Shown one piece after another: positions 33,755-41,894 of a stretch of 64,000 nucleotides of DNA. Source of the DNA: DASSUW01 sp963803335 (GTDB lineage: Bacteria; Actinomycetota; Thermoleophilia; Solirubrobacterales; Solirubrobacteraceae); NCBI GenBank assembly GCA_963803335.1, contig CAWDME010000011.1:558001-622000 (forward strand), written 5' to 3'. The translations under genes and the position numbers were made by a program. The notes beneath the pieces were generated by a model. That model searched no databases. It worked only from the letters and a program-made list of their open reading frames with translations, and was not told the DNA's origin. Positions within the stretch are counted from its first letter, which is position 1. Each line of letters opens with the position of its first letter.

Positions 33755-34287
33755 GCGCGCTCGCTCACAGGTTGCCAGGCGTGCCAGGTCGCCAGACGGT
33801 CGGCGTAGGCGCGCTCGGCGATCGGCAGTGGGAACGTGCCGAGGACCAGGCGCAGCGGCGGGTCGTCGGCGTCGACCAGCGTGAGGATCGCGTCCGCGGT
33901 GACCTCGGGGCCGGGCACGGGACGTCCGGCGGCGGCGTCGGCGCGCGCCGCGCGGAGCTCGTCGTAGGCGTCGATCGGCGTCGCGTGGACCCCGGAGCTG
34001 CCGGCCCAGTCCGTCGCGTAGGGGCCCGGCTCGATCAGGGTCACCTTGATCCCGTGTGGCGCGACCTCGCCGGCGAGCGCCTCGCTGAAGCCCTCGAGGC
34101 CCCACTTCGAGGCGTTGTAGACGCCCACGAGCGGGAACGCAGCGATCCCGCCGATGCTCGAGACCTGGAGGATGTGGCCGGAGCCCTGCTCGCGGACCTG
34201 CGCCTCGTCGACCTCCTCGATGGCGCCGAAGAGGCCGTAGCCGGCGTTGTTGACAACGACGTCGACACGGCCGAAGTGCTCGTGTGC
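33751..34287 (-). pseudogene. Short-chain dehydrogenase remnant (N-terminus and internal segment deleted)
   Basis: Reads FGRVDVVVNNAGYGLFGAI, SSIGGIAAFP, YNASKWGLEGFSEAL and IEPGPYATDWAG, a classical SDR with the catalytic Tyr-x3-Lys (YNASK). The cofactor-binding N-terminus (TGxxxGxG and about 75 residues) is missing. Between EAQVR and EQGSGHI about 22 residues normally present (helix with TNxFGALWVTQAAL) are also gone without a frame change. The remainder is collinear to the end. Right of 34287 the sequence switches to a regulator remnant on the other strand. No start codon with a plausible N-terminus remains. Confidence 0.8.
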
Positions 34288-34608
34288 ACGTTCTTCGCCG
34301 ACTGGAACACGATCGCCGCGCAGGCGGTGGCCGGGCTCCGCCAGGAGGCGGGCACCGCAGTCGGCGACGCCGAGCTGGCGGCGCTGATCGACGAGCTGTC
34401 GATCGACCCGGACTTCCGCGCGCTGTGGGCTCGCCACGACGTCCGCGCCGTGCGTGGCGACGCCAAGCGCCTCGTCCACCCCACGGCCGGCGCGATGACC
34501 GTCTCGCGCCAGGTGCTGTCGCTGCCGGACTCCGACGGCCAGGCGCTCCTCGCCTACTACGCCGAGCCGGGCACTGCCTCGGCAGCCGCGCTGGCGTCGC
34601 TGCTCTAG
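34288..34608 (+). pseudogene. MmyB-type XRE regulator remnant (C-terminal ligand-binding part)
   Basis: Reads FFADWNTIAAQAVAGLRQEAG, ELSIDPDFRALWARHDVRAV, KRLVHPTAGAMTVSRQVLSL and AYYAEPGTASAAALASLL, the C-terminal half of the MmyB-like ligand-binding domain of XRE regulators. The helix-turn-helix and the first half of the domain are missing. The left boundary touches the SDR remnant within about 10 bases. The TAG stop is in a CTAG shared with the convergent GNAT gene. Confidence 0.75.
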
Positions 34609-35141
34609 CGGGCCGCTCGAACCATGCTCGTCAGCGGCGGGCACTCACCGGTGTGCGAGACGCCGACCACGGAGAAGCCGTGACGCTCGTAGAACGGCAC
34701 CGTCCGTGGGTTCGGCGTCTCCAGGAACGCGGGCAGGTGATCCGCGTCGACCGTTGCCAGGCCGCGGTCAAGCAGCCTGCCGCCCAGGCCCGTGCCCTGC
34801 TGGGGCGGGTCCACGGCCAGCCACGGCAGGTACCAGTGCGGGCCACTCGGATGCAGCTCATCCATCTGCTCGAGCGTGGCGAACGTGTCAGCGTGCCGCT
34901 CCGGGGCAACGGTCTGGTGGAGTACCGCGACGATGCGCTCGCCGTCGACCGCAACGCCGGGAGCGATCCACATCGCGACGGCGGCGAACCCGTCGAGGCT
35001 CGACACCGTTGCGTCGCCCGCATAGGCCGCGACGAACGATGGGAAGTGCGTCAGGTACTGCCAGGGCTCAGGCCACAGCCATCGCTCGACGGGATCGGCG
35101 ACGAACGCCGCAACGATCGTGGCGACCGCGCGCTCGTCCAT
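34605..35141 (-). CDS. GNAT-family N-acetyltransferase
   Basis: 178 residues. WYLPWLAVDPPQQGTGLGGRLLDRGL is the acetyl-CoA pyrophosphate-binding GNAT motif A (Q/RxxGxG/A), and TPNPRTVPFYERHGFSVVG motif B. The N-terminal 60 residues (RWLWPEPWQYLTHFPSF) resemble the subgroup acting on small amines or antibiotics. Substrate unknown. 5 bases separate it from the SGNH hydrolase stop upstream. Confidence 0.85.
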   Translation of the reverse strand: MDERAVATIVAAFVADPVERWLWPEPWQYLTHFPSFVAAYAGDATVSSLDGFAAVAMWIAPGVAVDGERIVAVLHQTVAPERHADTFATLEQMDELHPSGPHWYLPWLAVDPPQQGTGLGGRLLDRGLATVDADHLPAFLETPNPRTVPFYERHGFSVVGVSHTGECPPLTSMVRAAR

Positions 35142-35146
35142 CGCCG

Positions 35147-35917
35147 TCAGCCCTCGCCGGCGAAGACCGGGCCCAGCTCAGGGCGCTTCGCGACGCGGCC
35201 GTCGCCCGACGAGCGCCCGCGGACGCGGCGCACCATCCACGGCGTGAAGTAGCGCTGTGCCCAGATGACCTCGGCGGCCACGATCGAGTGGGGGCGGCGG
35301 CGGGTCGCCGGCGGGAGTGACTCGGCCCACCAGCGCTCCGCGTCGAGCCCGAGGGCGTGGCAGAGCGCGCCGGTGATGCGCTCGTGGCCGAGCGGGCTCG
35401 CGTGCAGGCGGTCGACGCTCCACAACCGAGCGTCGCGGGACACCGGCTCCGCGTCGATGTCGACGACTATCGCGTCGGTGCGCTGCCCGATCTCGCGGAT
35501 CGCCTCGTTGTACGCGCGCAGACGCGGCCGGATGATGCGTGCGGCCGGGACGACACTCGCGAGGTCCGGCAGCGTGAAGGTGAGCACCGTCGCGCCGACC
35601 CCTTGGAGCTCGGTGAGCATGGCCTCCAGCTGCCCGGCGGTCGCGACCGGGTCGAAGTGGCGGCGCAGCAGGTCATTGAGGCCGGCGACGACCGTCGCGA
35701 AGTCCGGCTGCAGTGCCAGCGCGGGGCCGAGCTGCTCTGCGCGCACCTGGTAGATCCGCCGGCCGCGCACGGCGAGGTTCGCGTACAGCAGATCCGGGTT
35801 CGCCTCGGCGAGCCGCTCCGCCAACCGATCGGCCCAGCCGCGGTATGTCCCGTCCGGTCGCGGGTCGTCCATCCCCTCGGTGGTGCTGTCTCCGAGGGCG
35901 ACGTAGCGACCGAACAT
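35147..35917 (-). CDS. SGNH/GDSL-type esterase
   Basis: 256 residues. GRYVALGDSTTEGM is block I with the nucleophile Ser, AVRGR block II, VVAGLNDLL block III with the oxyanion Asn, and SVDRLHASPLGHERI block V with Asp and His. No signal peptide, so a cytoplasmic or carbohydrate/lipid esterase is likely. I start at ATG 35917, just before block I; the longer frame to 35953 adds no conserved residues. Four bases separate it from the aminotransferase stop. Confidence 0.87.
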   Translation of the reverse strand: MFGRYVALGDSTTEGMDDPRPDGTYRGWADRLAERLAEANPDLLYANLAVRGRRIYQVRAEQLGPALALQPDFATVVAGLNDLLRRHFDPVATAGQLEAMLTELQGVGATVLTFTLPDLASVVPAARIIRPRLRAYNEAIREIGQRTDAIVVDIDAEPVSRDARLWSVDRLHASPLGHERITGALCHALGLDAERWWAESLPPATRRRPHSIVAAEVIWAQRYFTPWMVRRVRGRSSGDGRVAKRPELGPVFAGEG

Positions 35918-35921
35918 CACC

Positions 35922-37148
35922 TCATTTTGACGTTTCCCGGAGCGATCCCTCAAGGATGTCCATGCCGGCCATCGCGTCCTCGTCGCTCAAAGTGAGCGGC
36001 GGGAGCAGGCGGATGATGTTCCCGTTCAGGCCGCAGGTGAGCAGGAGCAGGCCGTGCGCGCGGGCCGCGGTCAGCGTCGCGGCGGCGCGGGCGCCGTCCT
36101 CGAGCTCGATCGCCAGCATCGGCCCGAGGCCCCGGACTTCGACGATTCCTTCGATCGAAGCCGCCATCGCCTCGAGCCGCCCGCGCAGCAGCGCACCGAG
36201 CCGCTCGGAGTGGGCGCGGAACTCGGGCGCGGCCACGGTGTCGAGCACCACGGCCGCGGCCGCGCAGGCCACCGGGTTGCCACCGAACGTGCCGCCGAGA
36301 CCGCCGGGGTGGGCGGCGTCCATCAGCTCCGGGCGGCCGGTCACGCCGGCCAGCGGCAGCCCGCCGCCCAAAGACTTGCCGGACACGAGCAGGTCCGGCT
36401 CGACGCCGTAGTGCTCGATCGCCCACACCGGCCCGGTGCGGCCGACGCCCGCCTGGACCTCGTCGTCGACGTAGAGGATCCCGTGCGCCGCACACAGCGC
36501 CTTGAGCTGCGCGGGGAACTCCGGCGGCATCGGGTAGAAGCCGCCCTCGCCCTGGACCGGCTCGAGCACGACGCAGGCCACGCTCTCGGGGTCGACCTCG
36601 GCCTTCAGCAGCGTGCGCAGGCCGTCGATCGACACCGGCGCGCGGTAGACCTCGGGCGCGAACGGGCCGAAGCCGCGCTTATACGCGACCTTCTGGGTCA
36701 TCGTCATCCCCAGGAGCGTGCGGCCGTGGAAGGCGCGGTCGAAGGCGATGACGGCCGGCCGGCCGGTGGCGGCGCGCGCGATCTTGACCGCGTTCTCGAC
36801 CGCTTCGGCACCCGAGTTCACGAGCACGCTCTTGTAGTCCTCGCCCGGGCCGGGGAAGAGCTGGGCGAGCTTCCGGCAGACCGCGACGTAGGGCTCGTAC
36901 ATGCCGACCATGAAGCACTGGTGCAGGTAGCGGTCGACCTGCTCGTGGATTGCCGCCACGACCTCGGACGGGCCGTGCCCGAGGTTCTGGCAGCCGATGC
37001 CGCCGGCGAAGTCGAGGTACGTGCGGCCGTCGTCGGCCTCGATGCGTGAGCCGTGCGCACCGACGACCACGATCGGCGGCGTGGCGACTGCGCGCGAAAC
37101 GTAACGCTCGCGCGCCTCGTGCACGTCACTGCTGATCGAGATGCTCAT
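35922..37148 (-). CDS. Class III aminotransferase, GABA-transaminase type
   Basis: 408 residues, PLP-dependent. VLVNSGAEAVENAVKIARAATGR binds the cofactor phosphate, ILYVDDEVQAGVGRTG holds the Asp pairing with the pyridine, and VSGKSLGGG carries the Schiff-base Lys258. It resembles GabT/PuuE, transferring the amino group of 4-aminobutyrate (or a related omega-amino acid) to 2-oxoglutarate. ATG 37148 overlaps the M20 gene stop (ATGA); a GTG-like start at 37169 is less likely. It is the last metabolic gene of the operon that begins at 38794, behind a PucR-type box. Confidence 0.9.
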   Translation of the reverse strand: MSISISSDVHEARERYVSRAVATPPIVVVGAHGSRIEADDGRTYLDFAGGIGCQNLGHGPSEVVAAIHEQVDRYLHQCFMVGMYEPYVAVCRKLAQLFPGPGEDYKSVLVNSGAEAVENAVKIARAATGRPAVIAFDRAFHGRTLLGMTMTQKVAYKRGFGPFAPEVYRAPVSIDGLRTLLKAEVDPESVACVVLEPVQGEGGFYPMPPEFPAQLKALCAAHGILYVDDEVQAGVGRTGPVWAIEHYGVEPDLLVSGKSLGGGLPLAGVTGRPELMDAAHPGGLGGTFGGNPVACAAAAVVLDTVAAPEFRAHSERLGALLRGRLEAMAASIEGIVEVRGLGPMLAIELEDGARAAATLTAARAHGLLLLTCGLNGNIIRLLPPLTLSDEDAMAGMDILEGSLRETSK

Positions 37149-38401
37149 CTTGAGACCTCCACCCCGCACCAGTCGGCGATGAAGAGCGCGATCGCCTGTG
37201 CGGTCTCGGTTACGGAAGGGACGTGGACGCGCTCATCCACTCCGTGCTCGTTTTCGGCGTTCGGCCCGAAGCAGACGGCTGGTGTTCCACCGTACAGATG
37301 GAACGTGCGGGCGTCAGTAGTCGCCGTGGATGCAAAGAGGGGCGGCGATTGGCCAGTTACGCGCGCGGCGGCGTCGGCCAGCCCGGTGATCAGCGGGTGG
37401 TCGGGCTCGAGCTCGTAGCCCTCGCACTGGAAGCCGTCGTAGAGGACGTCCATATGGTGGACCGGATCGGCCGCCGCGACCTCGGCCACGCAGGCCTCGA
37501 CGCGCGCCTGCAGGCCGGCGACCGGGTCGCCGGGATAGCAGGCGAGCCGGAAGCTCGTGAGGCACTCGCCAGCAACGGTGGACGGCCAGTCGCCGCCGTT
37601 GATCACCCCCACGTTGAGGTTGATCGGGTGCGGATAGGCGGCGTAAAGCGGCGGCTTGGTCACGTTGAGCTCGGCCTCGAGCTCGCGCAGCGCGCGGATG
37701 ACCGCGTACGACGCCTCGATCGCGTTGGCGCCGCTGGGGGCGTCGCCCGCGTGGGCGGGCGGCCCGAGCACGCGCACCTGGAACCACAGCACGCCGACCT
37801 GGGCGTTCCAGATCGCGCCCTTCGTCGGTTCCGTGAGGATCGCCGCATCGGCCGTATGGCCCGCGAGCACGCACGCGAGCGCGCCGTTGCCCGTGCACTC
37901 CTCCTCGACGACGGACTGCAGCTGCACCGGGCCAAGCGGGCGGGCGTGCAGGCGCTGCAGCCCGCGCACGGCGCCCACCATCGCCGCCAGGCCGGCCTTC
38001 ATGTCTCCCGCGCCGCGGCCGTACAGCCAGTCGCCGTCGCAGCGGGGGGCGAACGGCGCGCCGCTCCACAACGTCCGCGGCTCGGGGCTCACGACGTCGA
38101 TGTGCCCGTTCACGATCAGCGACCGCCCGGGGGCCTGCGGTTCCCAGATGGCGACGACGTTGGCCTTGCCGGCGATGTCCCAGCTGTACGGGGCGCCGGC
38201 AGGGTGCCGCTCGAGCACGGTCGGCTCGAGCGGCACGTCCACCGGTTCCATCCCCAGCTCCCCAAAGGCACGGCGCATGACGGCCTGCCCGCTCTCCTCG
38301 TGGCCGAGCACCGTCGGTGCCGCGACCAGCTCCCCGAGCAGGCCCACCATTGCGTCCTCCTCAGCGGCGACCGCCGCGAGGATCTGCCCGTCGTCCGGCA
38401 C
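37145..38401 (-). CDS. M20-family amidohydrolase (ArgE/DapE/AcyI-like)
   Basis: 418 residues. VNGHIDVV, GRGAGDMKAG, VVEEECTGNG and the late ENEHGVDERVHVPS supply the usual two-zinc ligands and catalytic Glu. The inserted dimerisation domain begins at WFQVRVLGPPAHAG. Such enzymes remove acyl groups from N-acyl amino acids or succinyl-diaminopimelate. The neighbouring amine genes suggest hydrolysis of an N-acylated amine or amino acid. GTG start at 38401, one base from the SnoaL-like gene stop. Confidence 0.88.
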   Translation of the reverse strand: MPDDGQILAAVAAEEDAMVGLLGELVAAPTVLGHEESGQAVMRRAFGELGMEPVDVPLEPTVLERHPAGAPYSWDIAGKANVVAIWEPQAPGRSLIVNGHIDVVSPEPRTLWSGAPFAPRCDGDWLYGRGAGDMKAGLAAMVGAVRGLQRLHARPLGPVQLQSVVEEECTGNGALACVLAGHTADAAILTEPTKGAIWNAQVGVLWFQVRVLGPPAHAGDAPSGANAIEASYAVIRALRELEAELNVTKPPLYAAYPHPINLNVGVINGGDWPSTVAGECLTSFRLACYPGDPVAGLQARVEACVAEVAAADPVHHMDVLYDGFQCEGYELEPDHPLITGLADAAARVTGQSPPLFASTATTDARTFHLYGGTPAVCFGPNAENEHGVDERVHVPSVTETAQAIALFIADWCGVEVSR

Positions 38402-38794
38402 CTACGCCGCGACCGTGCGCAGCTCCGTGCGCAGGTTCCAGCACTCGACGATCTGCCCGTCGGCGAAGCGGACGATCGCGCCGCCGTGGACGACGGCGTC
38501 CCAGCCTGTCGCCTGGCTCGCGCGCCACGTGAAGCGTGTGGCGACACGGTCGCGCTCGGCCACGGCGTCCTCGAGCGTCACCGTCGCGTCGGGGTATGTG
38601 TCGGCGGTCGCCGCGTGGAAGCGGACGAGATCCTCGACGTCCTCGATGCCCGCGGTGAAGCCGTGCAGGCGCGCGTCCGGGTCGAACAGCGCGAGGTAGT
38701 CCTCGGGTCGGCCTTCGTTGAGTGCGGCCACCGCCTCGCGGAGCGCGGTGCGGTTGGCGGCGGACTTGGTCTTGCGAGTGGCAGTCGTGCTCAT
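38402..38794 (-). CDS. SnoaL/NTF2-like small protein
   Basis: 130 residues. ALREAVAALNEGRPEDYLALFDPDARLHGF, then VEDLVRFHAATADTYPDATV and TRFTWRA, is the SnoaL-like NTF2 fold. These are cyclases, isomerases or ligand binders. It is the first gene of the operon with M20 and the aminotransferase and lies immediately beneath the operator at 38842. The ATG at 38794 is the only start consistent with the domain. Confidence 0.82.
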   Translation of the reverse strand: MSTTATRKTKSAANRTALREAVAALNEGRPEDYLALFDPDARLHGFTAGIEDVEDLVRFHAATADTYPDATVTLEDAVAERDRVATRFTWRASQATGWDAVVHGGAIVRFADGQIVECWNLRTELRTVAA

Positions 38795-38841
38795 GCGACG
38801 AGTCTGGTGGCCGCGCGGGTCCGCGTTCAACCGTCGATTGC

Positions 38842-38864
38842 CCAAACGCGCGCGCCGCGTTTGG
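38842..38864. promoter_or_regulatory. PucR-type box A: CCAAA-N13-TTTGG
   Basis: 23-bp palindrome; inside it CCAAACGCG pairs with CGCGTTTGG, extending to an 11-bp perfect arm at 38840-38850/38856-38866. It lies between the divergent SnoaL operon (start 38794) and the pucR gene (start 38904). On the plus strand its right arm overlaps a possible -35 (TTGGGC, 38861-38866) with TAGACT 18 bases on (38885-38890). Confidence 0.8.
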
Positions 38865-38903
38865 GCCGTCGCCCAATCAAGACGTAGACTCGGCGCGTCG
38901 GAG

Positions 38904-40379
38904 ATGCAGCTGGCTGACCTCATCGCGGAGGAGTCGTTCGGGCTGGAGCTCCTCACCGGGAGCGCCGCGGGCGCAGTGCGGGGCGCGCACGCGGTCGAGG
39001 TCGACGCGCCGGCGCGCTGGCTGGCCGCCGACTGGGTGATGCTGACGACCGGCGTGCGGCTGCGCGGCAACGTCGATGCGCAGCGGGCGCTCGTACCGCA
39101 GCTCGAGGAGGCGGGCGTGAGCGCGCTCGGCTTCGGCATCGGGCTCGGATTCAAGCGCGTGCCGCCGGCGCTGTGCGAAGTCGCCGAGCAGCACGACTTC
39201 CCGGTCTTCACGGTCCCGTACGAGACGCCGTTCCGGGAGATCATCCACTTCGTCGACAGCGCGCTCACGAGCGGCGACGAGCACGTGTTCCGGCGGTTGA
39301 CCGCGCTGCAGCGCTACCTCGTCGACGCGCTGCGCACGCCCCAGCCCGAGCGCGCGATGGTCGAACGGCTGGCGCAGTTCCTCGACGCCAGCGTCGTGCT
39401 GCTCGATGCCGACGGGCAGCCGGAGATCGTGGCCGGCAAGTCCCCGCCCGGCGAGCTGCTCGAGGAGGTCTGCGCCGAGCCGGCCGGGCTGCTCGAGCTG
39501 GCGGTCGCCGGCTGGCACGCGGTGGCGACGCCGGTCGCCACGCGCGCCGACCAGGCTGAGCGCTGGCTCGTGCTCGCGAGCCCGCGCCGCGGGTTCATCT
39601 CCAAGCTGGCCAAGCCCGCCGCGGAGGCGACCGCGCCGCTGCTCGCTGCCATGGCGCGGCTCGGCGACGTGGTGCGCGACCAGGAGCAGGCCGTCAAGGC
39701 GGCGCTGCTCGAGGAGGCGCTCGAGCCGCACGCGGCGCGCGATCTGCCGCCGCTCGCCGCCCGCGCCGCCGCGTTCGGGATCGACTTCTCGGCTCCCGCG
39801 CGGATGGTGGTGGTGCGCGACGCGCCGGAGCTCGTTGCCCGTCTCGAGGCCGAGCGGATCCCGCACCTCGTGCAGCCGCGCGACGGCGCGCTGGTGGCGC
39901 TGGTGCAGGACGGCGGCGGTGACGACTGGGCCGACACGCTGCCGAACGCGCGCGTCGGGCTCGGCCGCACGATCTCCGCGATCAACGAGGCGCACCACTC
40001 GCTGCGCGACGCCGAGCTCGCCTTCGCCCACGCGGGCGGCGGGCGGCGGGTCGTGCGCTTCGAGGATTTCGATCTCGGCACCTTCATGGTCAGCGAGATC
40101 GCGCCCGACCGGCTCGGCCCGAAGGTCGACGAGATCCTCTCCGTGCTGCGCGCCAACCCGCCGCTGCACGAGGCGCTGCGGGCGTACTTCGCGCACGACC
40201 TCGACATCGCGACGACCGCCGCCGCGCTGCACATGCACCGCAACTCGCTGCGCTACCGGCTCGCCCGCGCCGAGCAGGTCCTGGGGCGCTCGCTCAAGCA
40301 GCCGGCGACCGTCGCGGCGATCTACATCGCGCTCGTGGCCGAGGCGGCCGACCAAAGCCGCGCCGCGACTTTGGACTGA
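38904..40379 (+). CDS. PucR-family transcriptional regulator
   Basis: 491 residues. The N-terminal 120 residues are the PucR purine-catabolism domain (MQLADLIAEESFGLELLTGS, DWVMLTTGVRLRG, HDFPVFTVPYETPF). The C-terminal 60 residues are a helix-turn-helix of the PucR type (DIATTAAALHMHRNSLRYRLARAEQVLG). The middle is the GGDEF-like CdaR linker region. PucR proteins often activate catabolism of purines, GABA, proline or amines. ATG 38904 with a GGAG upstream. It probably binds the four CCAAA-N13-TTTGG boxes, which lie next to the surrounding amine genes, including its own promoter. Confidence 0.93.
   Translation: MQLADLIAEESFGLELLTGSAAGAVRGAHAVEVDAPARWLAADWVMLTTGVRLRGNVDAQRALVPQLEEAGVSALGFGIGLGFKRVPPALCEVAEQHDFPVFTVPYETPFREIIHFVDSALTSGDEHVFRRLTALQRYLVDALRTPQPERAMVERLAQFLDASVVLLDADGQPEIVAGKSPPGELLEEVCAEPAGLLELAVAGWHAVATPVATRADQAERWLVLASPRRGFISKLAKPAAEATAPLLAAMARLGDVVRDQEQAVKAALLEEALEPHAARDLPPLAARAAAFGIDFSAPARMVVVRDAPELVARLEAERIPHLVQPRDGALVALVQDGGGDDWADTLPNARVGLGRTISAINEAHHSLRDAELAFAHAGGGRRVVRFEDFDLGTFMVSEIAPDRLGPKVDEILSVLRANPPLHEALRAYFAHDLDIATTAAALHMHRNSLRYRLARAEQVLGRSLKQPATVAAIYIALVAEAADQSRAATLD
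40352..40374. promoter_or_regulatory. PucR-type box B: CCAAA-N13-TTTGG
   Basis: Exact CCAAA...TTTGG arms with 23-bp span, located within the last codons of pucR, 48 bases before the decarboxylase ATG. A TTGCCC (40385-40390) and TAGGAT (40409-40414) pair with 18-base spacing follows it. Confidence 0.72.
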
Positions 40380-40421
40380 CGACGTTGCCCCGCCCGCGCG
40401 GCGACTCATAGGATCGCCGCC

Positions 40422-41894
40422 ATGGAGGCCAGCGAGCAGCCGACCGCGCCGTACCTCGACGCGGTCGTGTCATACGCGTTCCGCGGCCCGGCGCGCTACC
40501 ACGTCCCCGGCCACAAGGGCGGCCCGGGCGCCGATCCCGGCCTGCGCAAGGCGATGGGTCCCGACGGCCTGGCGATGGACATCCCGCAGGACATCCACGG
40601 GATCGACCTCGGGCCGTCGCCGACACCGTACGAGCGGGCCGAGCGGCTCGCCGCCGACGCCTACGGCGCGGAGCGGACGTTCTTCCTCACCAACGGCGCC
40701 ACGCAGGGCAACCACACGTTGTGCCTGGCGCTCGCGCCGCTCGGGGCGAAGATCGTCGCGCAGCGCAACTCGCATGCGTCGGTCGTCGACGGGCTGGTGC
40801 TGAGCGGCGGGATCCCGCACTTCGTCGCGCCCGAGTACGACGGCGAGCTGGGAATCACGCACTGCGTCACGCCGAGCGCGTTGGAGGCTGCATTGGCCGA
40901 GGCGCCGGACGCGCGCGCCGCGTTCATCGTCTCGCCGACCTACTACGGGATGGCGGCCGACATCGCCGGGATGGCCGCGATCGCGCACGCGGCGGGCGTG
41001 CCGCTGATCGTCGACCAGTCGTGGGGCCCGCACTTCGGCTTCAACGAACAGCTGCCGCCGACGGCGCTCTCGCAAGGCGCCGACGCGATGCTCACCAGCA
41101 CGCACAAGATCGCCGGCTCGCTGACTCAGAGCGCGATGCTGCACCTGTCCGACAGCGGGCGCGTGGACATCGGCGCGGTGTCCCGGGCGCTGCGGCTGCT
41201 GCGGTCGACGAGCCCGTCTTCGCTGTTGATGGCGTCGCTGGACGCGGCCCGCCGCCAGCTCGCGCTGCACGGCGAGCAGATCCTGTGGGAGACGCTGCAG
41301 GCGATCGACGTCGCGCGCGCGAAGTTCGAGACGATCCCCGGCATCGCGATGGTCGACGGCGCGCTCGTCGGGCAGATGGGCGTTACCGGCTACGACCCGC
41401 TGCGGATCGTCCTGGACGTGCGCGGCACGGGCCGCACCGGCTACGAGATCGCCGACGCGCTGCGGCGCTCGTACGACGTGCACCTCGAGCTGCCGATGCA
41501 GGCGACCGTCGTGTTCATCGTCGGGCTCGGCGAGTCGGCGGCGACGTTGCGGCGGCTGGCCGGCGATGTCGACGAGGTCGTCAAGCGGCTGAGCGAGCCG
41601 GGTGCGACGGCGCCGATCGTCCCGCCGGCGACGTCGCTGCGGCACGAGGTGGCGTTGCCGCCGCGCGAGGCGTTCCTCGGCGTGGCGGAGCAGGTGCGGG
41701 TGGACGACGCGGTCGGGCGCATCTCGTGCGAATCGATCGCCAGCTACCCACCGGGCGTTCCGGCCCTGCTGCCGGGCGAGCGGATCACTGCCGAGACGGT
41801 GTCGTACCTGCGCGAGCTGGCCGCGAGCGGGGCGCGCCTGCACGGCGCGAGCGACCCGGCGTTCCACACCATCAACGTCTTGCAGGAGGGCTGA
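40422..41894 (+). CDS. Orn/Lys/Arg-type PLP decarboxylase
   Basis: 490 residues of the fold-I basic amino acid decarboxylase family. RYHVPGHKGGPG near the start, TNGATQGNHT (cofactor phosphate loop), VDQSWGPHFGF (Asp and His around the ring) and STHKIAGSLTQSAMLH with Schiff-base Lys229 are all intact. The short form without a wing domain resembles actinobacterial and Bacillus enzymes acting on arginine or lysine. Its TGA shares one base with the ATG of the ureohydrolase, so arginine to agmatine is the likely reaction, but lysine or ornithine cannot be excluded from sequence. Confidence 0.9.
   Translation: MEASEQPTAPYLDAVVSYAFRGPARYHVPGHKGGPGADPGLRKAMGPDGLAMDIPQDIHGIDLGPSPTPYERAERLAADAYGAERTFFLTNGATQGNHTLCLALAPLGAKIVAQRNSHASVVDGLVLSGGIPHFVAPEYDGELGITHCVTPSALEAALAEAPDARAAFIVSPTYYGMAADIAGMAAIAHAAGVPLIVDQSWGPHFGFNEQLPPTALSQGADAMLTSTHKIAGSLTQSAMLHLSDSGRVDIGAVSRALRLLRSTSPSSLLMASLDAARRQLALHGEQILWETLQAIDVARAKFETIPGIAMVDGALVGQMGVTGYDPLRIVLDVRGTGRTGYEIADALRRSYDVHLELPMQATVVFIVGLGESAATLRRLAGDVDEVVKRLSEPGATAPIVPPATSLRHEVALPPREAFLGVAEQVRVDDAVGRISCESIASYPPGVPALLPGERITAETVSYLRELAASGARLHGASDPAFHTINVLQEG

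Noticed and set aside
38402..38794. SnoaL-like gene as a polyketide cyclase of a biosynthetic cluster.
   Set aside because: There is no polyketide synthase nearby; the operon and operator tie it to amine catabolism.
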